Below, piece after piece: positions 6,591 to 13,634 of a stretch of 13,673 bases of DNA. How positions within the stretch are numbered: position 1 is the first letter of the stretch; each line of letters begins with the position of its first letter. This DNA is from VRUE01 sp035712345 (lineage in GTDB: Bacteria; Actinomycetota; Thermoleophilia; Solirubrobacterales; 70-9). The DNA lies in assembly GCA_035712345.1 (NCBI GenBank), contig DASTAY010000032.1:1-13673 (forward strand). The letters are read 5' to 3'. The translations under genes and the position numbers were made by a program. The notes beneath the pieces were generated by a model. The model ran no database searches, was not told where the DNA came from, and saw only the letters and a list, made by a program, of their open reading frames with translations.

Positions 6591-6596
6591 AGTCTA
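6591..6596 (-). promoter_or_regulatory. Candidate -10 box (TAGACT) for the L,D-transpeptidase
   Basis: TAGACT on the minus strand ends 6 nt before the ATG at 6584, consistent with leaderless transcription. A weak -35 (GTGAAG, 3 of 6) sits 18 bp upstream. The promoter interleaves with the divergent promoter of the gene at 6638 in a 53-nt region. Confidence 0.4.
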
Positions 6597-6623
6597 GGCG
6601 CACAAGTCGGTCGCCTTCACGGA

Positions 6624-6629
6624 TATGTT
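6624..6629 (+). promoter_or_regulatory. Candidate -10 box (TATGTT) for the cyclo-ligase/hydrolase pair
   Basis: TATGTT, fitting TANNNT, ends 8 nt before the GTG at 6638, so the GTG would be at or next to the transcript start. No Shine-Dalgarno stands before this GTG. No good -35 is visible. Confidence 0.35.
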
Positions 6630-6637
6630 TCGGCTTC

Positions 6638-7351
6638 GTGCGTTCCAAGGATGAGATCCGCAAGGAAGTCTGGAAGGCGATGGACCGCGAGGGCGTCTCC
6701 CGCTTCCCCGGCGCCGAGGGACGCATCCCGAACTTCGCGGGGGCGCGGTTGGCCGCCGAGAAGCTGGCCACCCACCGGCTCTGGAAGCGGGCACGGACGA
6801 TCAAGGCCAATCCCGACTCGCCCCAGACGCACGCCCGTCGCATGGCGCTGGAGGAAGGCAAGACGCTGCTGATGGCGGTGCCGCGGTTGCGCGACCCCCA
6901 CCCCTTTCGGGTCCTCGACCCGAAGCGGCTCTCGAAGGCCGCGATCAAGGAGGCGGCGACGATCAAGGGCGCGCTCAAGCACGGGCGCGTCGTCGCCCTC
7001 GACGAGCTGCCCGAGATCGACTTCGTGCTCACCGGCTCCGTCGCGCTCAACCTCAGCGGCGCCCGGATCGGCAAGGGCGGCGGCTATAACGACCTCGAGT
7101 ACGGCGTCCTGATCGACGCCGGCAAGATCGACGACCACACGACGATCGCGACCACCGTGCACCCGATCCAGATCCTGCGCCGCCACCTGCCGGTGATCTC
7201 GCACGACCTGCCCGTCGACATCATCGCCACCCCCCGGGCCGTGATCGAGGTCGAGCGCCAGTACGAGCGGCCCCGGGGCATCCTCTGGGACCACCTGCAG
7301 CCGCCGCAGATCCGCGAGATACCGATCCTGGAAAGGATGGGGTATGCCTGA
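6638..7351 (+). CDS. 5-formyltetrahydrofolate cyclo-ligase family protein, archaeal type
   Basis: A 237-residue member of the 5-FCL/MTHFS family, whose founders convert 5-formyl-THF to 5,10-methenyl-THF using ATP. The family signature is clear: GARIGKGGGYND (141-152) for nucleotide and folate binding, and the C-terminal VDIIATP strand. The N-terminal half carries RFPGAEGRIPNFAGA (22-36) and KANPDSPQ (57-64), features I associate with the longer archaeal and MTHFSD-like branch rather than with E. coli YgfA, which is about 180-200 residues. Activity in that branch is less certain, so the substrate is inferred. The start is GTG with no Shine-Dalgarno; the only nearby ATG (6651) is out of frame. 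The stop overlaps the next gene by 8 nt (ATGCCTGA). Confidence 0.85.
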   Translation: MRSKDEIRKEVWKAMDREGVSRFPGAEGRIPNFAGARLAAEKLATHRLWKRARTIKANPDSPQTHARRMALEEGKTLLMAVPRLRDPHPFRVLDPKRLSKAAIKEAATIKGALKHGRVVALDELPEIDFVLTGSVALNLSGARIGKGGGYNDLEYGVLIDAGKIDDHTTIATTVHPIQILRRHLPVISHDLPVDIIATPRAVIEVERQYERPRGILWDHLQPPQIREIPILERMGYA

Positions 7352-8255
7352 GGCGGTGAGGAGCGGCTCGGTCGTGTTCCCGGCCAGCGACTACGGCAAC
7401 CCGGATCCCGAGTGGCTGAAGATCGACTGGCGGGAGCACCTGCACCGCGTTCAGCTGCCGGGCGCCGAGGTCAACTACGCCGAGATCGGCGAGGGCGAGC
7501 CGATCCTCTTCGTCCACGGCCTCGCCGGCTGCTGGCGCAACTGGCTGGAGAACCTCCCCCACTTCGGCCGCACCCACCGGGCGATCGCCCTCGACCTGCC
7601 GGGGTTCGGACACAGCCCGATGCCCTCATGGTCGATCGAGATGCCCGCCTACGGGCGCCTGATCCACGATTTCTGCGAGAAGCTCGGCATCGACCGGGTG
7701 GCGGCGCTGGTCGGCAACTCGATGGGCGGGTTCGTCTCGACCGAGGCGGTGATCGAGCAACCCTCCCGCTTCGACAGGCTCGTGCTCGTCTCGGCCGCGG
7801 GGATCAGCTTCGCCGAGGCGCAGGGACGGCGGCTGGAAGCCGGCGTCAGCCTCCTCGAAGCCGCGATCCCCTTCCTCGCCGGGCCGCGCCGCGCCTGGCT
7901 CAACCGCCCGCGCGGACGCGAGTACGCATTCGGCCGGATCTTCAACTACCCCAACCGGGTGCGTCCCGAGCTGCTGCGCGAGCAGATCGAGCCTGGCCTG
8001 CAGAGTCCCGGCTTCGCCGATGCGATCCGCTCGATCGGCGGCTATGACACCCGCGACCGCCTGCCCGAGATCGAGATCCCGACGCTGGTCGTCTGGGGCC
8101 TCGACGACCGCGTCGTCCCGGTCGAGGCGGCGATCGGCTACCACCGCCTGATCCCCGACTCGCGCATGGAGCTGTTCGAGCGCACCGGGCACGTGCCGCA
8201 GATGGAGCGGCCGGCGCGCTTCAACGCTGTACTGGACGACTTTCTCGACGAGTAG
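7344..8255 (+). CDS. Alpha/beta-hydrolase fold protein
   Basis: A 303-residue hydrolase. The oxyanion-hole region is LFVHGLAG (56-62), the nucleophile elbow GNSMGG carries Ser126, the acid is Asp254 or Asp255 (WGLDDRVVP), and the base is His283 (TGHVPQME), giving a complete triad. A cap domain lies about 150-215. Closest in pattern to esterase/C-C hydrolase (MhpC/BphD-like) members; substrate unknown. A good Shine-Dalgarno (GGAAAGGA, 7330-7337) precedes the ATG, which overlaps the end of the cyclo-ligase gene by 8 nt, so the two are co-transcribed and probably co-translated. There is no signal peptide, so it is cytoplasmic. Its stop is only 5 nt from the stop of the convergent ilvD and no terminator separates them. 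Confidence 0.88.
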   Translation: MPEAVRSGSVVFPASDYGNPDPEWLKIDWREHLHRVQLPGAEVNYAEIGEGEPILFVHGLAGCWRNWLENLPHFGRTHRAIALDLPGFGHSPMPSWSIEMPAYGRLIHDFCEKLGIDRVAALVGNSMGGFVSTEAVIEQPSRFDRLVLVSAAGISFAEAQGRRLEAGVSLLEAAIPFLAGPRRAWLNRPRGREYAFGRIFNYPNRVRPELLREQIEPGLQSPGFADAIRSIGGYDTRDRLPEIEIPTLVVWGLDDRVVPVEAAIGYHRLIPDSRMELFERTGHVPQMERPARFNAVLDDFLDE

Positions 8256-8260
8256 AGCGC

Positions 8261-9943
8261 TCAGCCGGTCACGGCGCCGAGCGAGGCCGACGACACGGTC
8301 GCCGCGTACTTCGCCATCACACCGCGCTCGAAGAGCGGCGGAGGCGGCTCGTATTCCGCCACCCGCTCGGCGATCTCCTCGTCGGAGAGGGCCACGTCGA
8401 GCCGGCGGGCCTCGACGTCGAGCGTGATCTCGTCGCCCTCGCGGATCGCCGCGATCGGGCCGCCCCTGGCCGCCTCGGGGGCGACATGGCCGACCATCAG
8501 GCCGCGGGTGGCGCCCGAGAAGCGGCCGTCGGTGAGCAGGGCCACCTCCTCGCCGAGCCCCTCGCCGACGATCGCCGCCGTCACCTGCAGCATCTCGCGC
8601 ATCCCGGGACCGCCGGCCGGCCCCTCGTTGCGGATCACGACGATGTCGCCGGGGCGGATGCCCCGGTCCTTGACGGCGCGGAAGCATTCCTCTTCGGACT
8701 CGAACACGCGGGCGGGCCCCACCTGCCGCTTGCGCTCGGTCCCGGCGAGCTTGACCACCGCGCCGTCGGGAGCGAGGTTGCCGCGCAGGATCGCCAGCCC
8801 CCCTTCGGCCTTGAGCGGGTCCGCGATCGGCCGCACGACTTCCTGGCCCTCGGCCTCGCTCGCCGCGGCGGCCTCTTCGCCGATCGTGCGCCCGCTGACG
8901 GTGATCGCGTCCTCGTGCAGCTTCCCCGCTTCGGCCAGGCGCTTGAGGATCAGCGGCACGCCGCCGGCGCGGTAGAGGTCGGTCGCGACGAAGCGCCCGC
9001 CCGGCTTGAGATCGGCCAGCAGAGGCGTTTCGCGCGAAATTCGCTCGAAGTCGTCCATGGTCAGCTCGATGCCGGCCTCGTGGGCGAGCGCGATCAGGTG
9101 CAGGACGCCGTTGGTGGAGCCGCCGGAGGCGCAGACGCAGGCAATCGCGTTCTCGAGCGAGTCGCGGTTGATCACACGGCTCGGCCGCAGGTCCTCGGCG
9201 AGCACCCGCATCACCAGCTCGCCGATCCCCTCGGCCACACCGCCCTTTTCGTCGTCTTCGGCCGGCACCATCGCCGAGCCGCCGGGGCTGATCCCCAGCG
9301 CCTCGAAGGCGCAACCCATCGTGTTCGCGGTGAACTGCCCGCCGCAGGCCCCGGCGCCGGGGCTGGCGACGCCCTCGAGCTCGTTCAGTTCCTCGTCGCT
9401 CATGTCGCCGGCGGCGTGCGCCCCGATCGCCTCGAAGATGTCGAGGATCGTCACGTCGCGCCCGTGCCAGTGGCCGGGCGCGATCGAGCCGCCGTAGAGC
9501 AGCACCGAGGGAACGTCGAGCCGCGCCATCGCCATCGCGCCGCCGGGGATCGTCTTGTCGCAGGCGCAGAGGACGACGATCGCGTCGAACTGGTAGCCGC
9601 GGGCCATCAGCTCGATCGAGTCGGCGATCACCTCGCGACTGACCAGCGAAGCCTTCATCCCCTGCGTCCCCATCGTGATCCCGTCCGAGACCGCCACGGT
9701 GTTGAACTCCATCGGCGTGCCGCCGGCGGCGCGCACCCCCGCTTTGACGTGCTCGGCGAGCCCGCGCAGGTGGAAGTTGCAGGGCATCGCCTCGGTCCAG
9801 GTGTTGGCGATGCCGATCGTCGGCCGGCTGAGCGCGTCGTCGTCGAACCCGATGCCCTTCATGTAGGCGCGCGCGTGAGCGCGGTCGGGGCCGTCGAAGA
9901 CGACGCTGGAGCGGGGCCGGGGCAATGAGGTCTCGGTGCTCAC
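8261..9943 (-). CDS. ilvD: Dihydroxy-acid dehydratase
   Basis: A 560-residue IlvD/Edd-family enzyme that dehydrates 2,3-dihydroxy-isovalerate and -methylvalerate to the keto acids of valine/leucine and isoleucine. The three Fe-S cluster cysteines are present: Cys55 (MPCNFH), Cys128 (CACDKTIPGG) and Cys200 (GACGGQFTANTMG). Asp129/Lys130 of CDK mark the Mg site, and TDGRFSGATRG lies in the C-terminal domain. Length and motifs fit IlvD rather than the sugar-acid dehydratases, and the three-Cys set suggests a [2Fe-2S] enzyme. It starts with GTG (MSTETSLP). There is no Shine-Dalgarno (the preceding bases are CCCTCCT), but a TAGATT box ends 7 nt before the GTG. No other ilv or leu genes are nearby. 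Confidence 0.96.
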   Translation of the reverse strand: MSTETSLPRPRSSVVFDGPDRAHARAYMKGIGFDDDALSRPTIGIANTWTEAMPCNFHLRGLAEHVKAGVRAAGGTPMEFNTVAVSDGITMGTQGMKASLVSREVIADSIELMARGYQFDAIVVLCACDKTIPGGAMAMARLDVPSVLLYGGSIAPGHWHGRDVTILDIFEAIGAHAAGDMSDEELNELEGVASPGAGACGGQFTANTMGCAFEALGISPGGSAMVPAEDDEKGGVAEGIGELVMRVLAEDLRPSRVINRDSLENAIACVCASGGSTNGVLHLIALAHEAGIELTMDDFERISRETPLLADLKPGGRFVATDLYRAGGVPLILKRLAEAGKLHEDAITVSGRTIGEEAAAASEAEGQEVVRPIADPLKAEGGLAILRGNLAPDGAVVKLAGTERKRQVGPARVFESEEECFRAVKDRGIRPGDIVVIRNEGPAGGPGMREMLQVTAAIVGEGLGEEVALLTDGRFSGATRGLMVGHVAPEAARGGPIAAIREGDEITLDVEARRLDVALSDEEIAERVAEYEPPPPLFERGVMAKYAATVSSASLGAVTG

Positions 9944-9950
9944 AGGAGGG

Positions 9951-9956
9951 AATCTA
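9951..9956 (-). promoter_or_regulatory. Candidate -10 box (TAGATT) for ilvD
   Basis: TAGATT (TANNNT) on the minus strand is 7 nt before the ilvD GTG. The intervening bases (CCCTCCT) are pyrimidines, so a Shine-Dalgarno start is excluded and leaderless initiation is the simplest reading. No consensus -35. Confidence 0.4.
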
Positions 9957-9982
9957 CTGACGAGGTTCGGCTCGTGAGACGC

Positions 9983-10030
9983 CGCATCCCGACTTCGACC
10001 CCACTCCAGTGTGGGTCAAGGTCGGATGCG
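9983..10030 (-). terminator. Imperfect long hairpin after thiD, probable terminator
   Basis: An inverted repeat with arms of about 19-21 nt: GCATCC...CCCAC at 9984-10004 against GTGGGTC...GGATGC at 10011-10029, with a few bulges and a 6-nt loop. It starts 21 nt after the thiD stop and lies upstream of the ilvD -10 box. There is no T-tract, so termination could be Rho-assisted or the hairpin may only protect the 3' end. The rest of the 108-nt gap shows no ORF or other signal. Confidence 0.5.
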
Positions 10031-10051
10031 CCGCGAACGCCATTGGCCGGC

Positions 10052-10852
10052 CTAGGAGCGTGCGAGGCCGAAGACGTCGACCGGGCCGGGGCCGGAGCCG
10101 ATTCCGCGCAGGCCGTTGCCGACCGCCTCCGAAGCCACCTCTCGTGCCCGCCTGGCCGCCTCCAACGGGGTCGCCCCGTGGGCGAGAAACGCCGCCAGGG
10201 CCGCCGAATGGGTGCAGCCGGAGCCATGGGCCGCCCCATCGGGGTGACGCTCGCCTGGTATCTCGACGACGCGCTCGCCGTCGAAGAAAACGTCGACCAG
10301 CTCCTCGCTGTGGCCGCCGGTGACGACCACCGCCTTCGGCCCGAGCTCCAGGACCCCCCGCGCCAGCTCCTCCTGCGTCGCCCCCGCCCCCAGGCCGGTC
10401 AACTCGCGGGCCTCGGGGATGTTCGGGGTGACGACCGAGCAGCGCGGCAACAGCACACCGACAAGCGCCGCTCTGGTCTCGTCGTCGATCAGCGCCGCTC
10501 CGCTCTCGGCCACCATCACAGGGTCGATGACCACGGGGGCGAGCGCGACTCCGAGGTAGGTAAGCCCGACAGCCACGGCATCGATCGTCTCCGGTGAGCC
10601 GAGCATGCCGATCTTCACCGCATCCGCCCCCATATCCTCGGCGATCGCCAGGATTTGGTTGAAGACCGCCTGCGGCGAAAGCGCTTCGACCCACTCGACC
10701 GCCCGCGTGTTCTGCGCCGTGATCGCGGTGATCGCCGTCGTCCCGTGCACGCCGCAGCGCGCGAACGCCTTCAGGTCGGCCTGGATACCGGCCCCACCGC
10801 CCGAGTCCGAGCCGGCGATCGAGAGGGCGGTTGGGATGCGTTTCGTGTTCAT
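10052..10852 (-). CDS. thiD: Hydroxymethylpyrimidine/phosphomethylpyrimidine kinase
   Basis: A 266-residue ribokinase-fold kinase that phosphorylates HMP and then HMP-phosphate to HMP-PP for thiamine synthesis. Visible motifs: the N-terminal substrate loop AGSDSGGGAGIQAD (13-26), TAITAQNT (42-49), VIDPVM (108-113), VTPNIPEA (141-148) and the anion-hole motif GSGCTHSAA (210-218) with Cys213. The length is normal for a stand-alone ThiD, with no ThiE or TenA fusion. Its ATG follows the dprA stop by 12 nt, with a GGAGG Shine-Dalgarno (10857-10861) inside that gap, so it is the third gene of a comM-dprA-thiD unit. No THI-box riboswitch is seen in front of it. It may therefore be a salvage enzyme whose expression follows the operon. 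Confidence 0.95.
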   Translation of the reverse strand: MNTKRIPTALSIAGSDSGGGAGIQADLKAFARCGVHGTTAITAITAQNTRAVEWVEALSPQAVFNQILAIAEDMGADAVKIGMLGSPETIDAVAVGLTYLGVALAPVVIDPVMVAESGAALIDDETRAALVGVLLPRCSVVTPNIPEARELTGLGAGATQEELARGVLELGPKAVVVTGGHSEELVDVFFDGERVVEIPGERHPDGAAHGSGCTHSAALAAFLAHGATPLEAARRAREVASEAVGNGLRGIGSGPGPVDVFGLARS

Positions 10853-10864
10853 CGAGCCTCCAGA

Positions 10865-11992
10865 CTAGATGTCGGATGGGCGTTGCAGGGTCGTACGCGT
10901 ATAGACGCCGACCAGCGAGCAGCTGACGTAGCCGAGCGCCTCGAGATCGGCCAGGGCGGCAGCCGCCTCGGCGCCCATGAGGCCGAGATCAGCGGCGATC
11001 GCGTCACAGGTCTCGCCGCCGAGCTCGAGCGCCTCGAGCACGGCCTGCTGCGGGCGACTCAGCCGCGGCCCCCGGCGCTCGATCCTCCGGGCGCCCGGCC
11101 CGAGCATCGCGTCGAGCACGTCCTGGGCGTCGCGGACGAGGCAGGCGCCGCCGGCGAGCAGGTTGTTCGGCGCCGCCGAGACGCGCGAGCTGACCGGCCC
11201 GGGTACGGCGCCGAGATCGCGCCCGAGATCGGCGGCCAGGTCGGCCGTGATCAGCGAACCCGAGCGCTCCGCCGCCTCGACCACGATCGTCATCCCCGCG
11301 AGGGCCGCCATGATCCGGTTGCGGGCCGGGAAGCTCCAGCGCCAGGCGCCGCAACCGGGCGGCAGCTCGGAGAGCACCAGGCCGGTCTCGACGATCCGTC
11401 GCCACAGCGAGCGGTGCGCCGCCGGATAGGCGACGTCTGCGCCGCAGCCGAGCACGGCCACGGTCAGCCCGCCGTCGAGCGCGCCCCGGTGGGCGCAGGC
11501 GTCGATGCCGAAGGCGAGCCCGCTGACCACGATCAGCCCCACCGAAGCGAGTTCGCGGCCCAGCTCCCGCGCCACCTCGCGGCCGTAGGCGCTGGCGCGG
11601 CGCGCGCCGACGACCGTCACCGACTCCTCCGGGGAGAGCCGCATGAGCGGCGCCGGGTCGCCTCTGCCGATCAGCGCCCAGGGCGCATCCGCGGCGTCTC
11701 GCAGGCCGACCGGGAACAGCGGGTCGTGGCGGCAGCAGCCCCAGCACCCGGCTCCCTCCAGGTCGCCGTAGAGCCGCTCCTCGCCGAGAGCGGAGACGCG
11801 AGCGAGGATCTGGCCGGCCACCTTCGGCGCGACGGCCTCGGCAAGGTCCTCGTTGCCGAGCCGCAGCAGTTCCGGCGAGCGCCTCCCCGGCGTGCCGGTG
11901 GCGATCTTCTCGATGTAGGGGGCCAGATCGGCGAGCAGGCGCGCGCGGCGCAGGCACTCCAGACAGGCCTCGGGCTTGACTTGGCTAATCAC
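10865..11992 (-). CDS. dprA: DNA-processing protein DprA
   Basis: A 375-residue protein that binds incoming single-stranded DNA and loads RecA during transformation. The Rossmann-like DprA domain is about 120-300, with GARRASAYG (129-137), SGLAFGIDACAH (157-168), FPARNRIMAALA (221-232), ERSGSLITA (242-250) and AVPG (262-265). A C-terminal winged-helix DprA_WH domain is about 312-365. The N-terminal 100 residues are unusual: a CLEC pair (Cys10, Cys13) and GCWGCC (Cys83, Cys86, Cys87) followed by RHDPLFP. This could be a metal site, where many DprA proteins have a SAM/helix-hairpin-helix region. The start is GTG with a strong purine-rich Shine-Dalgarno (GGAGGAGG), overlapping the comM end by 8 nt. 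Confidence 0.94.
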   Translation of the reverse strand: MISQVKPEACLECLRRARLLADLAPYIEKIATGTPGRRSPELLRLGNEDLAEAVAPKVAGQILARVSALGEERLYGDLEGAGCWGCCRHDPLFPVGLRDAADAPWALIGRGDPAPLMRLSPEESVTVVGARRASAYGREVARELGRELASVGLIVVSGLAFGIDACAHRGALDGGLTVAVLGCGADVAYPAAHRSLWRRIVETGLVLSELPPGCGAWRWSFPARNRIMAALAGMTIVVEAAERSGSLITADLAADLGRDLGAVPGPVSSRVSAAPNNLLAGGACLVRDAQDVLDAMLGPGARRIERRGPRLSRPQQAVLEALELGGETCDAIAADLGLMGAEAAAALADLEALGYVSCSLVGVYTRTTLQRPSDI

Positions 11993-13490
11993 GGTCCCTC
12001 CTCCTCAGTTGCAGCGCTTGGGCGATGTGGTCGCGTTCGATCGAGTCCGATCCGCCCAGGTCGGCGATCGTCCGCGCCAGGCGCAGCACGCGGTCGTGAG
12101 CACGGCCGCTGAGCCGGCGGCGCCTGTAGGTCTCGGCGAGCAATGCCGCGGCGTCTTCGTCGAGCGCGCACTCGCGCGCCTCGCTCGGGCTCATCTCGGC
12201 GTTGCACCGCCCTGCGCCGAGACGCGCTTCCTGTCGCTCACGCGCGGCCGTCACCCGCACGCGGACCGCCGCCGAGGGCTCGCCGGCCGGGCCGCCGATC
12301 TCCGCCGCGCTCGGCTGGCGGATCGCGGCGAGGATGTCGATCCGATCTGCGAGCGCTCCGCTGAGCCGCCCCTGATAGCGGCGCACGGCGAGCGGCGCAC
12401 AGGTGCACTCCGGGTCGGCCTCGCCGCGCCCGCAGGGGCACGGGTTGGACGCGGCGACGAGCATGAAGCGACAGGGCAGGCGGCGGTTGCCGCCGACCCG
12501 CGCGATCGTGACCCAGCCGCTCTCCAGCGGCCCGCGCAGCGCCTCGAGCGTGTCGCGACGAAACTCGCAGAGCTCGTCGAGGAAGAGGACGCCGCGGTGG
12601 GAGAGCGTCGCCTCCCCGGGGCTCGGCGGGTTGCCGCCGCCGATGATCCCGGCGGGGCTGACGGTGTGATGGGGCGCCCTGAAGGGGCGCCCTTCGCCAC
12701 AGCCCTGGCTGAGCCGACCGCAGGCGCTCGCGATCCGCGCGACCTCGAGCGCCTCGGCGCCGGCGAGCGGTGGCAGGATCGAGGGCAGGCGGCTCGCCGC
12801 GAGCGACTTGCCGGCCCCGGGCGGCCCCACCATCAGCAGGCTGTGCCCGCCCGCGGCGGCGACCTCCAGCGCGTAGCGGAGATGGGGCTGGCCGCGCAGA
12901 TCGGCCAGGTCGGGTGCGCCGGGCCGTGGATCGAGCGCGAGGCGGAGCGGCTGCGGGCGAGCGGGCACCCACTCCCCCGTCGCCAGCTCCACGACCTGGG
13001 CGAGGCTCTCCAGGGCAAGCACCTCCAGCCCGTCGACGAGGGAGGCCTCCGGCCCGTTCTCGGCGGGCACGACGATCGCCTCGGCCCCCTGCTCGCGTGC
13101 CGCCTCGGCGATCGCCAGGACGCCCGGCACCCCCCGCACCGTGCCGTCGAGCGCCAGCTCGCCGACCATCGCCAAGCGCGGAAGGCGTTCCCACTCCAGC
13201 TGCCCGGACGCGACGAGCAACGCGATCGCGATTGCCAGGTCGAGCCCCGGGCCGGCCTTGCGCAGGCTGGCGGGCGCGAGGTTGGCGACGATGCGCTGCA
13301 GGGGGAAGTCGAAGCCGCAGTTGGCAAGCGCCGCCCGCACCCGCTCACGCGCCTCGCGCACCGCGGCGTCGGGCAGGCCGACGACGTTGAAGGCCGGCAG
13401 CCCCCGGTGCACGTCGACCTCGACCCGCACGGGCCGCGCCGAGATGCCGTCGAGGGTGAATGTCCGCGCCGTCGCGAGCATGGCGGCCAC
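11985..13490 (-). CDS. comM: YifB/ComM family Mg-chelatase-like AAA+ ATPase
   Basis: A 501-residue protein. The N-terminal ChlI/Lon-like domain (about 20-140) starts with the typical ARTFTLDGISARPVRVEVDV. The AAA+ domain is about 195-400, with Walker A GPPGAGKS (222-229), Walker B VLFLDEL (301-307) and a small Cys-rich loop, CPCG (351-354) and CTC (362-364). The C-terminal Mg-chelatase domain is about 400-495. ComM is a hexameric helicase that helps branch migration during natural transformation; this chelatase-like family is not a cobalt or magnesium chelatase despite the name. GTG at 13490 is taken as start; ATG at 13481 (Met4) is an equally good alternative that removes three residues. It is first in the comM-dprA-thiD unit, behind a hairpin-rich 144-nt leader region. 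Confidence 0.94.
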   Translation of the reverse strand: MAAMLATARTFTLDGISARPVRVEVDVHRGLPAFNVVGLPDAAVREARERVRAALANCGFDFPLQRIVANLAPASLRKAGPGLDLAIAIALLVASGQLEWERLPRLAMVGELALDGTVRGVPGVLAIAEAAREQGAEAIVVPAENGPEASLVDGLEVLALESLAQVVELATGEWVPARPQPLRLALDPRPGAPDLADLRGQPHLRYALEVAAAGGHSLLMVGPPGAGKSLAASRLPSILPPLAGAEALEVARIASACGRLSQGCGEGRPFRAPHHTVSPAGIIGGGNPPSPGEATLSHRGVLFLDELCEFRRDTLEALRGPLESGWVTIARVGGNRRLPCRFMLVAASNPCPCGRGEADPECTCAPLAVRRYQGRLSGALADRIDILAAIRQPSAAEIGGPAGEPSAAVRVRVTAARERQEARLGAGRCNAEMSPSEARECALDEDAAALLAETYRRRRLSGRAHDRVLRLARTIADLGGSDSIERDHIAQALQLRRRDRD

Positions 13491-13506
13491 GCTCGCCGGC
13501 GCAGAC

Positions 13507-13521
13507 GCGCGCGTGGCGCGC
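13507..13521. repeat. Short GC hairpin in the comM leader
   Basis: GCGCGC-GTG-GCGCGC, a 6-bp perfect stem with a 3-nt loop, 17 nt before the comM GTG. It may simply reflect base composition; a translational effect on comM is possible but not shown. Confidence 0.3.
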
Positions 13522-13548
13522 AGGCTCTAAATTGAACTGACTCCAAGT

Positions 13549-13569
13549 TCTCCCGACACTTCCGGGAGA
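13549..13569. repeat. Inverted repeat upstream of comM
   Basis: TCTCCCG (13549-13555) and CGGGAGA (13563-13569) form a 7-bp stem with a 7-nt loop. On the minus strand it lies between the large palindromic terminator and an AT-rich patch (13525-13547) that is the likeliest site for the comM promoter. It could be a second terminator or an operator; sequence alone does not decide. Confidence 0.35.
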
Positions 13570-13589
13570 TCGATAGCTCTTCAAGACGA

Positions 13590-13623
13590 GACGGCCCCCG
13601 ACCCAGCTGGGTCGGGGGCCGTC
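13590..13623 (-). terminator. Perfect GC-rich palindrome, terminator of the gene at the right edge
   Basis: A perfect 32-bp palindrome (13591-13622, arm ACGGCCCCCGACCCAG), extended by one more G-C pair to 13590/13623. It begins 11 nt after the stop of the partial minus-strand gene. With no T-tract it is a GC-rich actinobacterial-type terminator, and its symmetry means it could act in either direction. Confidence 0.7.
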
Positions 13624-13634
13624 CGCGCTGCGAC

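Noticed and set aside
7626..9943. Long open frames antisense to or out of frame with the hydrolase and ilvD
   Set aside because: They span two convergent real genes with complete active sites; the predicted products are compositionally biased.
10852..11000. THI-box riboswitch controlling thiD
   Set aside because: The region upstream of thiD is dprA coding sequence, with only a 12-nt gap and no recognisable THI-box motif.
11976..13535. Long plus-strand open frame opposite comM
   Set aside because: It encodes an Arg/Ala/Gly-rich, low-complexity product with no motif and is fully explained as the shadow of comM in GC-rich DNA.
13533..13550. GAAC...GTTC pair upstream of comM as an SOS/LexA box
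   Set aside because: Actinobacterial LexA sites need GAAC-N4-GTTC; here the half-sites are 9 nt apart.
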